DNA from: Spirosoma rigui
GTDB lineage: Bacteria > Bacteroidota > Bacteroidia > Cytophagales > Spirosomataceae
Direction of reading: 5' to 3'
Assembly: GCF_002067135.1 (NCBI RefSeq)
Contig: NZ_CP020105.1
Coordinates: 5,456,001-5,520,000 of the forward strand
DNA length: 64,000 nt
The notes beneath the pieces were generated by a model. That model worked only from the letters and a program-made list of their open reading frames with translations, did no database searches and was not told the DNA's origin. Numbering within the stretch: the stretch's first letter is position 1; every line of letters starts with the position of its first letter. The translations under genes were made by a program, and so were the position numbers. Shown here piece after piece: positions 43,398 to 53,027 of this stretch.

Positions 43398-44654
43398 TTA
43401 CCCCGCCAGCTCGCGCAGCGCCTTCACGAACGTATCCAGCTCGGCGATGGTGGTATAGAGGTGGGGCGTTACCCGCACCCCTTGTACGGCTGGCGAGTCG
43501 ATGGCGACGGTGAATATCCGGTATTGATCGAATAGTCGCTTCGCCAGGTCGGCGGGGGCGGTCCCCCGGATACCCACGTTGGCAATGGCGCAGGAACGGG
43601 CCGGATCAAAGGGGGTATTGAGAACGATACGGGGATGCTGCCGAACCTGGTCCGTCCAGTAGCGCTGCAGGTACCGAAGCCGGGATTCTTTTCGGGCAAT
43701 GCCTATTGTCTGGTGGAAACGGATAGCGTCCTGAATAGCGAGATCGGTGGCGACGGGATGCGTTCCGGTATGGTTTAACTTACGGATGTCATCATCGGCC
43801 ACGCTGCTATCGCCAAAAAGCGGCCAGAGCGGTTTGATTTTGTCCCTGCGGACATAGAGTAACCCGGCACCCAAGGGCGTACCCAGCCACTTGTGCAGAC
43901 TCGTTCCGTAGTAGTCACAGCCGCCCAGATCGGCAATGGTAAAGTCCAGATGAGCGAAGGCGTGCGCTCCATCGACCAGCACCTCCACGTTATGCCGATG
44001 TGCCATCTCCGTAATCTTCCGGACGGGCATAATTTGACCCGTAATATTGACCATGTGGCACACCATCAGCATCCGGGTTTTGGGCGTAATAGCCTGCTCA
44101 TACAGCCGAACCAGTTCGTCGTCGGAAGCGGGGTGGTTGGGAATGGAGACAACCCGGTTGACCATACCATAGCGACGGGCCTGGAGTTTGAACATATCGA
44201 GCATGGCACCGTAATCCTGTTCGGCCATGACGGCTTCATCGCCCGCTTTCCAGTCGATGCCGGAAATGATCGTATCGAGCGATTCGGTTGTGTTGCGCGT
44301 AATGATCACTTCATCGGGCGAGCAGCCCAGCAGACTCGCCAGCTGCCGGTGGGAGGTCACCTTGTCGTCGAACTGACGGGTACGCATGTAATAAGACGAT
44401 ACCGCATTGATAGACCGGATGTGCTGCTGGTAACGGTCCAGCACGTCCTGCGCGGCCAAAGAATAGTAGCCGTTTTCGAGCTGGATGAAGTCCTTGGTTA
44501 CCGGATACGCAGCCCGAATCTGCTGCCAGAAATCGTCGGGGCCGGTTGCTTTGGCTACGGCCTTCTCGCAATCGGTCAGCGACAGGGTAGGCGCAACAGT
44601 AGTTATACCGGCAAGGGTTTTCAGAAATTGGCGAGTCGACAGTATAGAGAGCAT
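43398..44654 (-). CDS. Class V aminotransferase-fold PLP enzyme (isopenicillin N epimerase-like)
   Basis: A 418-residue PLP enzyme. The cofactor lysine is in YYGTSLHKWLGTPLG; the PLP-binding aspartate region is VEVLVDGAHAFAHLD; TRNTTESLDTII binds phosphate. The N-terminus FLKTLAGITTVAPTLSL is mildly hydrophobic, and some relatives carry Tat-like leaders, but no twin arginine is seen. Relatives include cysteine desulfurase-like and isopenicillin N epimerase-like proteins; the substrate is unknown. Confidence 0.87.
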   Translation of the reverse strand: MLSILSTRQFLKTLAGITTVAPTLSLTDCEKAVAKATGPDDFWQQIRAAYPVTKDFIQLENGYYSLAAQDVLDRYQQHIRSINAVSSYYMRTRQFDDKVTSHRQLASLLGCSPDEVIITRNTTESLDTIISGIDWKAGDEAVMAEQDYGAMLDMFKLQARRYGMVNRVVSIPNHPASDDELVRLYEQAITPKTRMLMVCHMVNITGQIMPVRKITEMAHRHNVEVLVDGAHAFAHLDFTIADLGGCDYYGTSLHKWLGTPLGAGLLYVRRDKIKPLWPLFGDSSVADDDIRKLNHTGTHPVATDLAIQDAIRFHQTIGIARKESRLRYLQRYWTDQVRQHPRIVLNTPFDPARSCAIANVGIRGTAPADLAKRLFDQYRIFTVAIDSPAVQGVRVTPHLYTTIAELDTFVKALRELAG

Positions 44655-44730
44655 GGCAGGTTCCTGGGGTGAACAGCCGGACAGGCCGCGGCTGCCAGAG
44701 CAAGATAAGCCAATTCCGGCAAATCGGCCC

Positions 44731-46347
44731 TTATTTACAGTACATCGACGCCCTGATTTTCAGTACCCACTCGTCTTCTTCGATTTCATAATCATTTTGC
44801 CGCAGGGGCCACGTAGCGCCCCCGTCCGTACTGGCCCGGAAATCGTACTTGCGGCCGGGCTGTATTTTGTACGACGACACTGTACGTACCAGCCGCGTGG
44901 CCGTGATCAGTTCGTGCCAGTTTTCCTTACCCGCTTCGCTGTACTGCGTACGAATTTGCGCCGGCAGGGCCGACTCGTCCAGTTTGGTACCACCGGGACA
45001 GGAGAACTTAATTTCTACCGTCATCTTGGGCGGCACCGGCAACCCACCGAGGTTAATGGCAACGGGCGTTGGATCACAGGCCGTTCCAATCCCTGACTCG
45101 GCCATCAGGCCCCCTTTTTCGCCTTTGCCCCAGGCGTCTGTTTCGTCATACACGCGCAGCTTCAGCCGGCGTCCCCGCGCCTGATTTGCAATCCGGATCT
45201 GCGCGCCATTGTTGACATTGGCATAGAACGAACTCACCTGCTCCCCCGTTCCGGCATCAATGACCCGGCAGAGGTAGTTGACGTCTACATTGGCCAGCTT
45301 GCTGGTCACCGTAAATACGGGACCTACATCACAAACCGACTCGCTCCAGGTAGCTACGTAGGCCGCTACGTGGGGAGCGTCGGCCCGGTACACAAGCCGC
45401 CCGTTACTCCGCGTGACTACACCGGGCTTTTCCTGCTGCCAGCGATTTGTAAACGCGTCATAACTAAACAACGGAATAGTATCGCCCGCCTGCACGGCCC
45501 GCCCGTTGGTACCGTTGATGGTAGCCGGATTTATATCTATTGCCCACGATAGCGGTTTAGAGAGTTTTTTAGCCAGCCGATAGGTCTCATCATACAGTTC
45601 AATCGTCGCTGACCCCGCCATGGAAGTCACGCGCAGTGTACCCAGCGATGCGCCCCCGTTCAGTCCGTTAACGTGATTCAAGATGCCGCCACCCGGGACC
45701 TGGCTTGTCACGTCGCCCGTTCGGGTGTTCGTGTGAATGACTGCCATGGTAATACCGCCACCGAGGGCTACCCCCTCCCGGTCCTGAAGCGTTGTTCCCG
45801 GCGCTACAGTCACCGACGCCCGATCGGCATCGCTGGCCGCCGGAGCAGTGGTCACGCTGATTGGACCCGCCACGGTACCGTCCGAACTGGCCCGTCCCGT
45901 GGTGCGGGCTGCTGTCAGCGTCCGGGGCGGTTTGCTCAGGCTAATCTGACGAACCAGCCGGGTAACCCGGTTGTCGTCGACCAGCGAAAACGGCTGTACT
46001 ACGGTCAGGTAATCGTCGGCTTCAACTACGGCCGTAAAGCGGAAAGGGGCCTGACCAGACAACCGTATGCCCGGTGCTGGTGCCAGTAACAGCACCCCAT
46101 CCGAATTTACTTTATAGCGATTGGTATTCAGCGTAGTCACCACCTGGCTGGCATCGGGTCCGGCAATGATAATCCGGCTGCTGGCGGGTAGTGGACTGCC
46201 CGCCGGGTCATACAACCGACACTCGACCACTCCCCTGTCGATAGGATCTTTAACCCGTATCTGAATCCCTTCTATCGGGTTTTGGCAGGCATCCATTAAC
46301 AACGGCAGCGCCATAAATCCATACAGAAAAAAACGGTCTGTTCTCAT
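44731..46347 (-). CDS. Unknown envelope lipoprotein
   Basis: A 538-residue protein I cannot assign to a family. It has a short leader with a possible lipobox LLMDAC (Cys near residue 21). The rest is beta-rich with several immunoglobulin-like or carboxypeptidase-regulatory-like blocks, for example VECRLYDPAGSPLPASSRI at the start, a central GGGITMAVIHTNTRTG part, and a Cys-containing C-terminal half (VNYLCRVIDAGTGEQV, KFSCPGGTKLDE). It lies 12 bp after an outer-membrane barrel gene, so the two probably work together at the outer membrane. It has weak similarity in style to Bacteroidota adhesin lipoproteins. Confidence 0.75.
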   Translation of the reverse strand: MRTDRFFLYGFMALPLLMDACQNPIEGIQIRVKDPIDRGVVECRLYDPAGSPLPASSRIIIAGPDASQVVTTLNTNRYKVNSDGVLLLAPAPGIRLSGQAPFRFTAVVEADDYLTVVQPFSLVDDNRVTRLVRQISLSKPPRTLTAARTTGRASSDGTVAGPISVTTAPAASDADRASVTVAPGTTLQDREGVALGGGITMAVIHTNTRTGDVTSQVPGGGILNHVNGLNGGASLGTLRVTSMAGSATIELYDETYRLAKKLSKPLSWAIDINPATINGTNGRAVQAGDTIPLFSYDAFTNRWQQEKPGVVTRSNGRLVYRADAPHVAAYVATWSESVCDVGPVFTVTSKLANVDVNYLCRVIDAGTGEQVSSFYANVNNGAQIRIANQARGRRLKLRVYDETDAWGKGEKGGLMAESGIGTACDPTPVAINLGGLPVPPKMTVEIKFSCPGGTKLDESALPAQIRTQYSEAGKENWHELITATRLVRTVSSYKIQPGRKYDFRASTDGGATWPLRQNDYEIEEDEWVLKIRASMYCK

Positions 46348-46359
46348 CCGGGAGCGAGG

Positions 46360-47064
46360 TTAGCGAGTACGATTGAGGGCGTAAGCCAGGGTAAAGCTGA
46401 GCGACGGTAAGTATCGGTAATTGGCCAGGTTCCGTTCCACGACCGGTACCTGTTCGTCGATTGTCGTTGTTTCCAGAAACCCTTCGTAGTCGAGCTGCAC
46501 CGTGGGTTTGCCCAGGTAGTAGACGCCCAGTTCAAAACCGATACTAACCCGACGTCGTGGTATGGTCCGACCGAAGCCACCGCCGATATAGCCCACGACC
46601 GGATGCCACCGCACACCGAGATCAATGGTACCCACGTCTTCCGGCGCCAGTTCGAGCCCCCCCAGATTAAGCTTATCGTTGGCTGTCAGCAGCACATTCA
46701 GCGACGGATGCCAGGTGTAACCAAGGCCAGCGGCAACAAAGAATGATCCATGCCGGAATGGATGCCACTTCAGGCCCGTTTGCACTGTCCCAATCACAAA
46801 ATCCGGCTTGACGGTGAGGTAGGAGTTAGGTGCAGTTTCCAGCCGTATGGGCTTGCGATAGGCAATGTACTGGCCACCAATCCGCCACACTAGTCGCCGG
46901 TCGCTACGTAGGACTCGATTATAGAATAGGCCCGGCCCGAGCGTGCCTAGCTGCCCACTCAGGGAATGAGTTCCGGCCGACCCGGCTTGCGGGTCAGATG
47001 CTTCCTGGGCACTGACCGTTCCTCCTGCCAGACTAAGTAAAATGACGGTGATTAATGTACGCAT
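46360..47064 (-). CDS. Outer-membrane beta-barrel protein
   Basis: A 234-residue exported protein. The signal peptide ends at VSAQ (about residue 19). The mature part alternates polar and hydrophobic residues with aromatic girdles, such as VWRIGGQYIAYR, SFFVAAGLGYTWHP and VSIGFELGVYYLG, and ends in an aromatic/basic strand (SFTLAYALNRTR) typical of barrels. It forms a two-gene operon with the unknown lipoprotein downstream. Function unknown. Confidence 0.78.
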   Translation of the reverse strand: MRTLITVILLSLAGGTVSAQEASDPQAGSAGTHSLSGQLGTLGPGLFYNRVLRSDRRLVWRIGGQYIAYRKPIRLETAPNSYLTVKPDFVIGTVQTGLKWHPFRHGSFFVAAGLGYTWHPSLNVLLTANDKLNLGGLELAPEDVGTIDLGVRWHPVVGYIGGGFGRTIPRRRVSIGFELGVYYLGKPTVQLDYEGFLETTTIDEQVPVVERNLANYRYLPSLSFTLAYALNRTR

Positions 47065-47634
47065 ACCCGGCTTATCGTAGCAAAAATCTCTTATTTACCA
47101 TAAACAACCAAAGGTAACATAACATAGTCTATTTGGCGTATAGATAAGGTGAAAATAAAGTCATTTCTGGTCGCTTACAGTTCCTGAAGGCGCTGTATCG
47201 GACAATTATACCAATTTTAGCAAACAATATATTATTCTACTTGAGTCAACATTGACCAAACGATCTATTGAAAATCAAGCGAGGAATACCGATCATATAT
47301 GAATTAATCGGCGAATATAATTTTACCGTAAAAAAGAATCACCAAAACAAGCCTACAGGAACGTCCAATCAATTTTGTTAAATATTGCTGTAAAAAAATG
47401 ATTAACAAATTACCTTTATTGATGTATTGTAAATTTGATTTGCTATTTTTGTCTACGATTCTTTACTAACAATAAGTAAAAAGGCATCCTTTACCAAGCC
47501 CATAGACTGACTGAATAATGTAAGTAGTACCTAAAACTAGTCCTTCGGTAGACCTAACACGTCAATTAAACTTATAATAGGCTCTATATAGTACTAGTTA
47601 AAAAAACAAATTATTGATAAACAACTTAATCTAC
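47065..47634. other. AT-rich leader region of the exopolysaccharide operon
   Basis: About 570 bp between the divergent barrel gene and the export operon, strongly AT-rich. No protein gene is convincing. It contains the putative promoter listed at 47419-47451 and would give an untranslated leader of about 180 bases, long enough for regulation, although I see no recognised riboswitch or RNA motif. Confidence 0.55.
47419..47451 (+). promoter_or_regulatory. Putative promoter of the exopolysaccharide operon
   Basis: TTG (47419-47421), 22-bp spacer and TATTTTTG (47444-47451) match the Bacteroidota consensus. It is the best match upstream of the operon. Confidence 0.45.
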
Positions 47635-48468
47635 ATGAATCTACCTATTATGCCATCTGATCGTACCCGTTACCTCTCTTTACTATTCGCTACACTACTG
47701 ACAGGTAGTCAGGTTTTGACAAGTTGTGTTCCCACCAAGCAGCTCGCTTATTTTCAGGGTGAACCTACCCGCATGGATACCCTGACGGTCGCTTCCCGCT
47801 ACGTACCAAAAATTCAGGCAGGCGACGTATTGTCCGTTCAGATCAGCAGTTTAAATCCAGAAGCTTCTTCGTTTTTTAACCCCTACGCAGCCTTAACCAT
47901 TGCCGACCGGGGTGGCACTCAGCAAAACCTGTTGAACAGTACCACGCCGTTGCCCGCTCAAAACGGGTATCTGGTCGACAACACCGGTGCCATTGAATTA
48001 CCTGTTATTGGTAAGATCAACGTAGCTGGTCAAACGGCTGGCGAAGTAAAAGAACGGCTGCGCGATTCACTGAAAGAGTACCTGAAAGAACCTACCGTAA
48101 ACATCCGTAACCTCAACTTCCGGATTTCGGTTATGGGCGAGGTGCTGCGCCCCTCCCTGTTCACAATTCCCAACGAGCAGATCACGCTGCTGGAAGCACT
48201 CAGCCTGTCGGGTGATGTAACCATCTTCGGTCGCCGGGACAACGTACTTCTGATCCGCGAAGAAAATGGCAAACGGACATTTGCCCGCGTTGATCTGACC
48301 CGCCGTGACCTGTTCACCTCACCCTATTATTATCTGCATCCAAACGATGTGGTGTACGTAGAACCAGGTAAAGCCCGGGCCGCTACAGCCGACCGTACCA
48401 ACCAGCTCTTACCGCTTTTCATCAGCGGGCTGTCGTTTCTGGCGGTCATTGCGTCGCGATTCCGTTAA
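47635..48468 (+). CDS. Wza-family polysaccharide export lipoprotein
   Basis: The outer-membrane export channel lipoprotein of a Wzx/Wzy-type exopolysaccharide system. About 277 residues from ATG 47635 (a further TTG lies upstream at 47614 and an ATG at 47650). The lipobox LTSC places the lipid-bearing cysteine at residue 31. The polysaccharide export domain is seen in QAGDVLSVQISSLNPEA, and SLBB-like parts follow (GYLVDNTGAIELPVIGKINVAG; FRISVMGEVLRPSLF). A C-terminal hydrophobic helix (FISGLSFLAVIASRF) is typical of Bacteroidota members. First gene of the operon, 30 bp before the kinase. Confidence 0.92.
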   Translation: MNLPIMPSDRTRYLSLLFATLLTGSQVLTSCVPTKQLAYFQGEPTRMDTLTVASRYVPKIQAGDVLSVQISSLNPEASSFFNPYAALTIADRGGTQQNLLNSTTPLPAQNGYLVDNTGAIELPVIGKINVAGQTAGEVKERLRDSLKEYLKEPTVNIRNLNFRISVMGEVLRPSLFTIPNEQITLLEALSLSGDVTIFGRRDNVLLIREENGKRTFARVDLTRRDLFTSPYYYLHPNDVVYVEPGKARAATADRTNQLLPLFISGLSFLAVIASRFR

Positions 48469-48498
48469 TATTCTTTTATCCAATAAATAGATAACTCA

Positions 48499-50841
48499 AT
48501 GTCAAGTCAGAACAACTACGCCTACGCACCCTACCAGGTGTATGAAGCCGAGAGCTCGCCCAACCTGCGGGTCATATTGATGCGCTACGCGCGGCATTGG
48601 AAGTGGTTTGTGTTATCACTGGTTTTGGCCGGGGCGGGTGCCTATGTCTTTTTCATGTTCCAGACACCCATCTATAAAGTACAAACCAGCCTGCTCATCA
48701 AGGATGACAAGAAAGGACTTAGCGAAGACAACATCCTGAAAGAGATGGACATCTTCGCCCCGAAGAAGGTCGTCGAAAATGAGATGGAAATCCTGAAATC
48801 CTACGCTCTGATGAACAAGGTTGTCGGTGAGCTAGGCCTGGATGTGAAGTACTATCAGAATACGGATTTTGGTAAACGGGAGATCTACGATGCCTCGCCA
48901 ATCCGGGTTATTGTTGAGCGGGCAACGCCATCGCTCTACGAAACAGAACTGGATATTACGGCTACGGGAGCTAAAACAGTACGTATCAATGATAAGATTT
49001 ATCCCGTCAACCAGAGCGTACAAACGCCCTATGGCCGGTTGCGCGTGTTTGCTAACAAACCCCTTCAAGTAGACAGTGAAATGGTGGTTGTTCAGGCACT
49101 ACCCCGTCAGGTAGCCGTTGATAAATACCTCAAAAATCTTACGGTTGAGACAACCAGTAAAGCCTCGACGGTACTACAGATGACACTTGAAGATGCCGTA
49201 CCTCGTAAGGGAGAAGCGGTCCTGAACAAGCTGATTACCGAATACAATCAGGCTGCCGTGGTCGACAAGAACATTGTGGCCTCGAACACCTTAAGTTTCA
49301 TCGAAGAGCGGCTCCGGCTGATTGCGGGTGAGTTGTCGACGGTTGAGAAAGGTGTCGAAAACTACAAATCGGCCGAGGGTATTACGGACCTGAGTTCACA
49401 AGCCCAGGTGTTCCTGGCTACGGTGAAGGAAAACGACGATCAACTCAATCAGACCAACATCAAGCTGGGTATGATCGAAGACATCGAACGCTACGTCAAC
49501 AGCCGTAGTGATGAGCGGGGCGTTGCGCCGGCAACACTCAGCGTAAGCGATCCCGTTCTGATTGGTCTGGTAGGCAAACTAAGCGAACTGGAGTTACAGC
49601 GTGACCAGCTTAGCCGGACAACTACGGCCAGCAACCCCATCCTGCAATCGCTGGACAGCCAGATCAAAGCAACCCGGACAAGTCTGACCGACAATATCAC
49701 CAACATGAAGCAATCGCTGATTGGTACCCGAATGAAGATGCGGGCTACCAACCGGCAGCTGGAAAGCCAGATTCGGACTATTCCACACAAGGAGCGGGCG
49801 CTGGTTAACATCACCCGTCAGCAGTCGATCAAAAACAACCTGTATACTTACCTGCTTGAAAAGCGGGAAGAGACAGCACTGTCCTACGCATCGACGGTGG
49901 CAGACAGCCGTACTATCGACCCCCCCCGGTCGGGAGCTGAGCCGGTAAAACCCGTGAAGGCTACCATCTTTCTGTTGTTCGGATTGCTGGGTCTGATGAT
50001 GCCTGTTGGCGTTATTGCTGCCCGTGACGTCTTAAACGACCGCGTAAGTCGTCGCTCAGATATTGAAGATGCATCACAGGTGCCCATTATGGGTGAAATT
50101 ATGGCCAGTCGAAACATCGATCCGCTGGTTATGGTATCAGGTAAGCGTTCCGTTATTGCTGAACAGATCCGTACCCTACGCACTAACCTACAGTTCCTGC
50201 GGTCGAATCCAACGGGTAGCCAGGTGGTCATGTTTACCTCGAGCATTAGTGGCGAGGGCAAATCGTTCCTGTCCCTGAATCTGGGTGCCAGCCTGGCGTT
50301 GGTTGACCGGCCAACGGTGATTCTGGAAATGGACTTACGAAAACCGAAGCTCCACTCCGTCCTCGATATGCCGAATACGGTGGGTTTGAGCAACTATCTG
50401 ATTCAGGAGGCTTCGCTGGACGATGTGCTGCAGCCGATTCCCGGTTTTCCAAACTACCATATCATTACCTGCGGTCCTATTCCACCGAATCCGGCCGAAT
50501 TATTGAGCAGCCCCCAACTCGAAAAACTATTTACGGAGCTACGCGAGCGGTTCGCTTACGTCATTGTCGACTCGCCACCCATCGGCCTGGTGACCGACGC
50601 GCAACTGATCGCTCCGCATGTTGATGCTACGATGTTCATGGTGCGTCACGACCACACGCCCAAAGCTTACCTGCGAATGATTGATAACCTGTACAAGGAA
50701 AATCGATTCAACCGGCTCAACCTGGTGCTCAATGGCGTAGGGGGTGGAGAATCCTACCAGTATGGCTACAGCTATAACTACGGTGGGTACTACGAAGAAG
50801 CCAACAAACCGGCTAAACCCGCCATTCGCAAAATACGCTAG
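48499..50841 (+). CDS. Wzc-type polysaccharide co-polymerase and tyrosine kinase
   Basis: A 780-residue inner-membrane protein controlling chain length and export. Two membrane helices flank a large periplasmic Wzz-like domain with coiled coil (about 35-55 and 490-510). The cytoplasmic BY-kinase domain has Walker A SSISGEGKSFLSLNL, Walker A' VILEMDLRKPKL and Walker B YVIVDSPPIG. The tail is tyrosine-rich (SYQYGYSYNYGGYYEE), the autophosphorylation cluster. The CpsB-type phosphatase at 62739 is its likely counterpart. Confidence 0.95.
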   Translation: MSSQNNYAYAPYQVYEAESSPNLRVILMRYARHWKWFVLSLVLAGAGAYVFFMFQTPIYKVQTSLLIKDDKKGLSEDNILKEMDIFAPKKVVENEMEILKSYALMNKVVGELGLDVKYYQNTDFGKREIYDASPIRVIVERATPSLYETELDITATGAKTVRINDKIYPVNQSVQTPYGRLRVFANKPLQVDSEMVVVQALPRQVAVDKYLKNLTVETTSKASTVLQMTLEDAVPRKGEAVLNKLITEYNQAAVVDKNIVASNTLSFIEERLRLIAGELSTVEKGVENYKSAEGITDLSSQAQVFLATVKENDDQLNQTNIKLGMIEDIERYVNSRSDERGVAPATLSVSDPVLIGLVGKLSELELQRDQLSRTTTASNPILQSLDSQIKATRTSLTDNITNMKQSLIGTRMKMRATNRQLESQIRTIPHKERALVNITRQQSIKNNLYTYLLEKREETALSYASTVADSRTIDPPRSGAEPVKPVKATIFLLFGLLGLMMPVGVIAARDVLNDRVSRRSDIEDASQVPIMGEIMASRNIDPLVMVSGKRSVIAEQIRTLRTNLQFLRSNPTGSQVVMFTSSISGEGKSFLSLNLGASLALVDRPTVILEMDLRKPKLHSVLDMPNTVGLSNYLIQEASLDDVLQPIPGFPNYHIITCGPIPPNPAELLSSPQLEKLFTELRERFAYVIVDSPPIGLVTDAQLIAPHVDATMFMVRHDHTPKAYLRMIDNLYKENRFNRLNLVLNGVGGGESYQYGYSYNYGGYYEEANKPAKPAIRKIR

Positions 50842-50863
50842 ATAAATCAATGTTTTGACCTGA

Positions 50864-50894
50864 TCCTTGGGTTGCTGGTTCAGCAACCCAAGGA
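50864..50894 (+). repeat. Perfect hairpin between kinase and sugar transferase genes
   Basis: A 14-bp perfect stem (50864-50877 with 50881-50894) with a three-base loop. No T-run follows. It may lower transcription into the downstream genes or protect the upstream mRNA. Confidence 0.6.
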
Positions 50895-50966
50895 CATTAA
50901 TGACCTGACACAAGCGATCAAGCCCACCAGTAATTCGCAAATAACCTCTCCATAAAACTAACGACT

Positions 50967-51653
50967 ATGCTAAACTTGTCTCTTCCATCGCTCAATGAGC
51001 AAGCTGTTTTTAGCGAATCGTATTCTGCTCAAACAAGCCATTTCGCAATACCGGCACCCAAACATAGTCTGAAGAAACGCCTGTTTGATATTGTGATTGC
51101 GTCTATCGCTATCCTGTCCATTCTAATCTGGTTTATCCCACTGGTAGGACTTTTGATCCGGCTTACTTCCCCCGGTCCGGTTCTGTTCGTGCAGCTTCGC
51201 ACCGGGCGCAATGGGCGACCCTTCCGCTGCCTGAAATTCCGGACAATGACGTACGACCGGAATGCCGAATTCCGCCAGGCGACTAAAAACGATACCCGCG
51301 TAACCAGAATTGGTCAGTTTCTGCGCAAGACAAATCTGGATGAATTACCACAAGTGTTCAACGTATTACTTGGTACGATGAGCATCGTGGGCCCGCGCCC
51401 CCATCCTATACAGCTCGACGCACAGCACTGGCATACCCTGCCCCTGTATCCAAGCCGTTACGCTGTTAAGCCAGGGATTACCGGTCTGGCACAGGTACGC
51501 GGCCACCGGGGTGAAACGGCCCGGCTGATCGATATGGAGCATCGGGTCCGGCTGGATCGCCTGTACATCCAAAAGAGAACCTTGCTTCTTGACATGCGCA
51601 TCTGCTGGTGGACATTCACGAGTATGGTTAAAGGAGACAAAAAGGCTTTCTAA
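50967..51653 (+). CDS. Initiating sugar phosphotransferase (undecaprenyl-phosphate)
   Basis: A 228-residue membrane enzyme of the bacterial sugar transferase family that loads the first sugar-phosphate onto undecaprenyl phosphate. It is the short form: one membrane hairpin (KKRLFDIVIASIAILSILIWF), then the catalytic domain with RTGRNGRPFRCLKFRTM, RKTNLDELPQVFNVL and GPRPHP. It begins 125 bp after the kinase. The sugar it carries is not predictable by eye. Confidence 0.93.
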   Translation: MLNLSLPSLNEQAVFSESYSAQTSHFAIPAPKHSLKKRLFDIVIASIAILSILIWFIPLVGLLIRLTSPGPVLFVQLRTGRNGRPFRCLKFRTMTYDRNAEFRQATKNDTRVTRIGQFLRKTNLDELPQVFNVLLGTMSIVGPRPHPIQLDAQHWHTLPLYPSRYAVKPGITGLAQVRGHRGETARLIDMEHRVRLDRLYIQKRTLLLDMRICWWTFTSMVKGDKKAF

Positions 51654-51679
51654 ACTAACGCCAAAAGTCCATGTGTATA

Positions 51680-51707
51680 GTCTAATTAAGCATTTATCGA
51701 ATTAGAC
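51680..51707 (+). repeat. Small hairpin before the flippase gene
   Basis: GTCTAATT (51680-51687) pairs with AATTAGAC (51700-51707). It lies at the start of the AT-rich block and could be a weak terminator. Confidence 0.35.
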
Positions 51708-51745
51708 AGTGTTATATATAGCCAAAAAAATATTTACGATATAGT

Positions 51746-52969
51746 ATGAGGTCATACTTAAAAAAAGGGGGAATTGCTGTAGCGGATCAAATCCTGTTTT
51801 CGGGCAGCAATTTTCTCCTGAATATATTTTTAGTTAAGCTACTAACTACTGCTGATTACGGCTTATTTGGAAGTCTATACTCAATCTATTTATTGACCTG
51901 CATAAGCTTCATCGCTATATTCCTGGAGCCTTATATTTACTATAAAAACACACTAAAAGACACCTTACGTTACACGAGTTTACACGCTGGTCTCGCTAAT
52001 GCTTTACTCGTACTGTCTTTATTATTTACAATTTCAGGATTTTTAGTACAGCAGTACCTACTGGTTTATATTGCTTACACGTTTTCAACTTGTGTCATAT
52101 ACTTCTATAAAAGGCACTTTGTATCAATCCTAGCGCCTAAATACTCACTATTTATCAGTTTAAATTACTTCATATTAATAAGCGTGGGTTTATTGTGTTT
52201 AAATTATTTAATAGAAAAAACAATACTGAACGCTTTTTTTGTACTTAACATAGCATCTATCCTTAGTGTACTCCCGAGTATACTGAGCAATAGTCAATTT
52301 AAAACATTTTTATATAAAACACATAACATAGTAGAATTTTCTAGAATATTAAAAAACCAAAAAAAATATTCATTTCACTGTTTTACGTCTGGCGTTCTAT
52401 CATGGGTCCCAAACAACATTTACTTTATACTGTTACCGCTATTTTACTCAAGAGAAATCAACGCATTATTCAAAGCATTACAAAATATTAACTTACCGAT
52501 TACCCACCTGAATATTGCCATAGTTAGCTTACTTGTACCAATATTCATGAAATCCAGCAAACCAGAGAAACTAATAAAAACCATATCAACCTTATTTACT
52601 GTGCTACCATTACTATACTTATCAATAATATTGTTCTCTCTGAAATACATTGAGCATTTTATTTATAACGACAAATATAACCTGACACCACTTGTCGTAT
52701 CTATATTCTTATTATCCATTATTCCTGAAATAATTGCGAACATATACAAAGCTTATTTTAGATCAATTGAAAGACCTGAACTCGTTACAAAAATTAACCT
52801 TGGCAATGCCATTATTGCAATCACCTGCTCTTATTTTGTTTACCGCTTCGGAATCAGTGGCATATTAACGTCATATATCATTGTTAATACATTCAATCTC
52901 ATAAGTTCTTTATACGCTTATTCAAATGAATCAAAAAAAATCCTTCAAAATAACTACAAGATGATATAA
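51746..52969 (+). CDS. Polysaccharide flippase (Wzx-like)
   Basis: A 407-residue protein with about 12 membrane helices, matching the oligosaccharide flippase/MATE-like pattern (start YLKKGGIAVADQILFSGSNF, typical of polysaccharide transporters). It would move lipid-linked repeat units across the inner membrane. The coding sequence is strongly AT-rich compared with its upstream neighbours, as wzx genes often are, pointing to horizontal exchange. Confidence 0.85.
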   Translation: MRSYLKKGGIAVADQILFSGSNFLLNIFLVKLLTTADYGLFGSLYSIYLLTCISFIAIFLEPYIYYKNTLKDTLRYTSLHAGLANALLVLSLLFTISGFLVQQYLLVYIAYTFSTCVIYFYKRHFVSILAPKYSLFISLNYFILISVGLLCLNYLIEKTILNAFFVLNIASILSVLPSILSNSQFKTFLYKTHNIVEFSRILKNQKKYSFHCFTSGVLSWVPNNIYFILLPLFYSREINALFKALQNINLPITHLNIAIVSLLVPIFMKSSKPEKLIKTISTLFTVLPLLYLSIILFSLKYIEHFIYNDKYNLTPLVVSIFLLSIIPEIIANIYKAYFRSIERPELVTKINLGNAIIAITCSYFVYRFGISGILTSYIIVNTFNLISSLYAYSNESKKILQNNYKMI

Positions 52970-53027
52970 ATATATACACTTGACGGCTATAATGTAATTT
53001 TTTTCATTAAAAATTATTTCCAATTTT

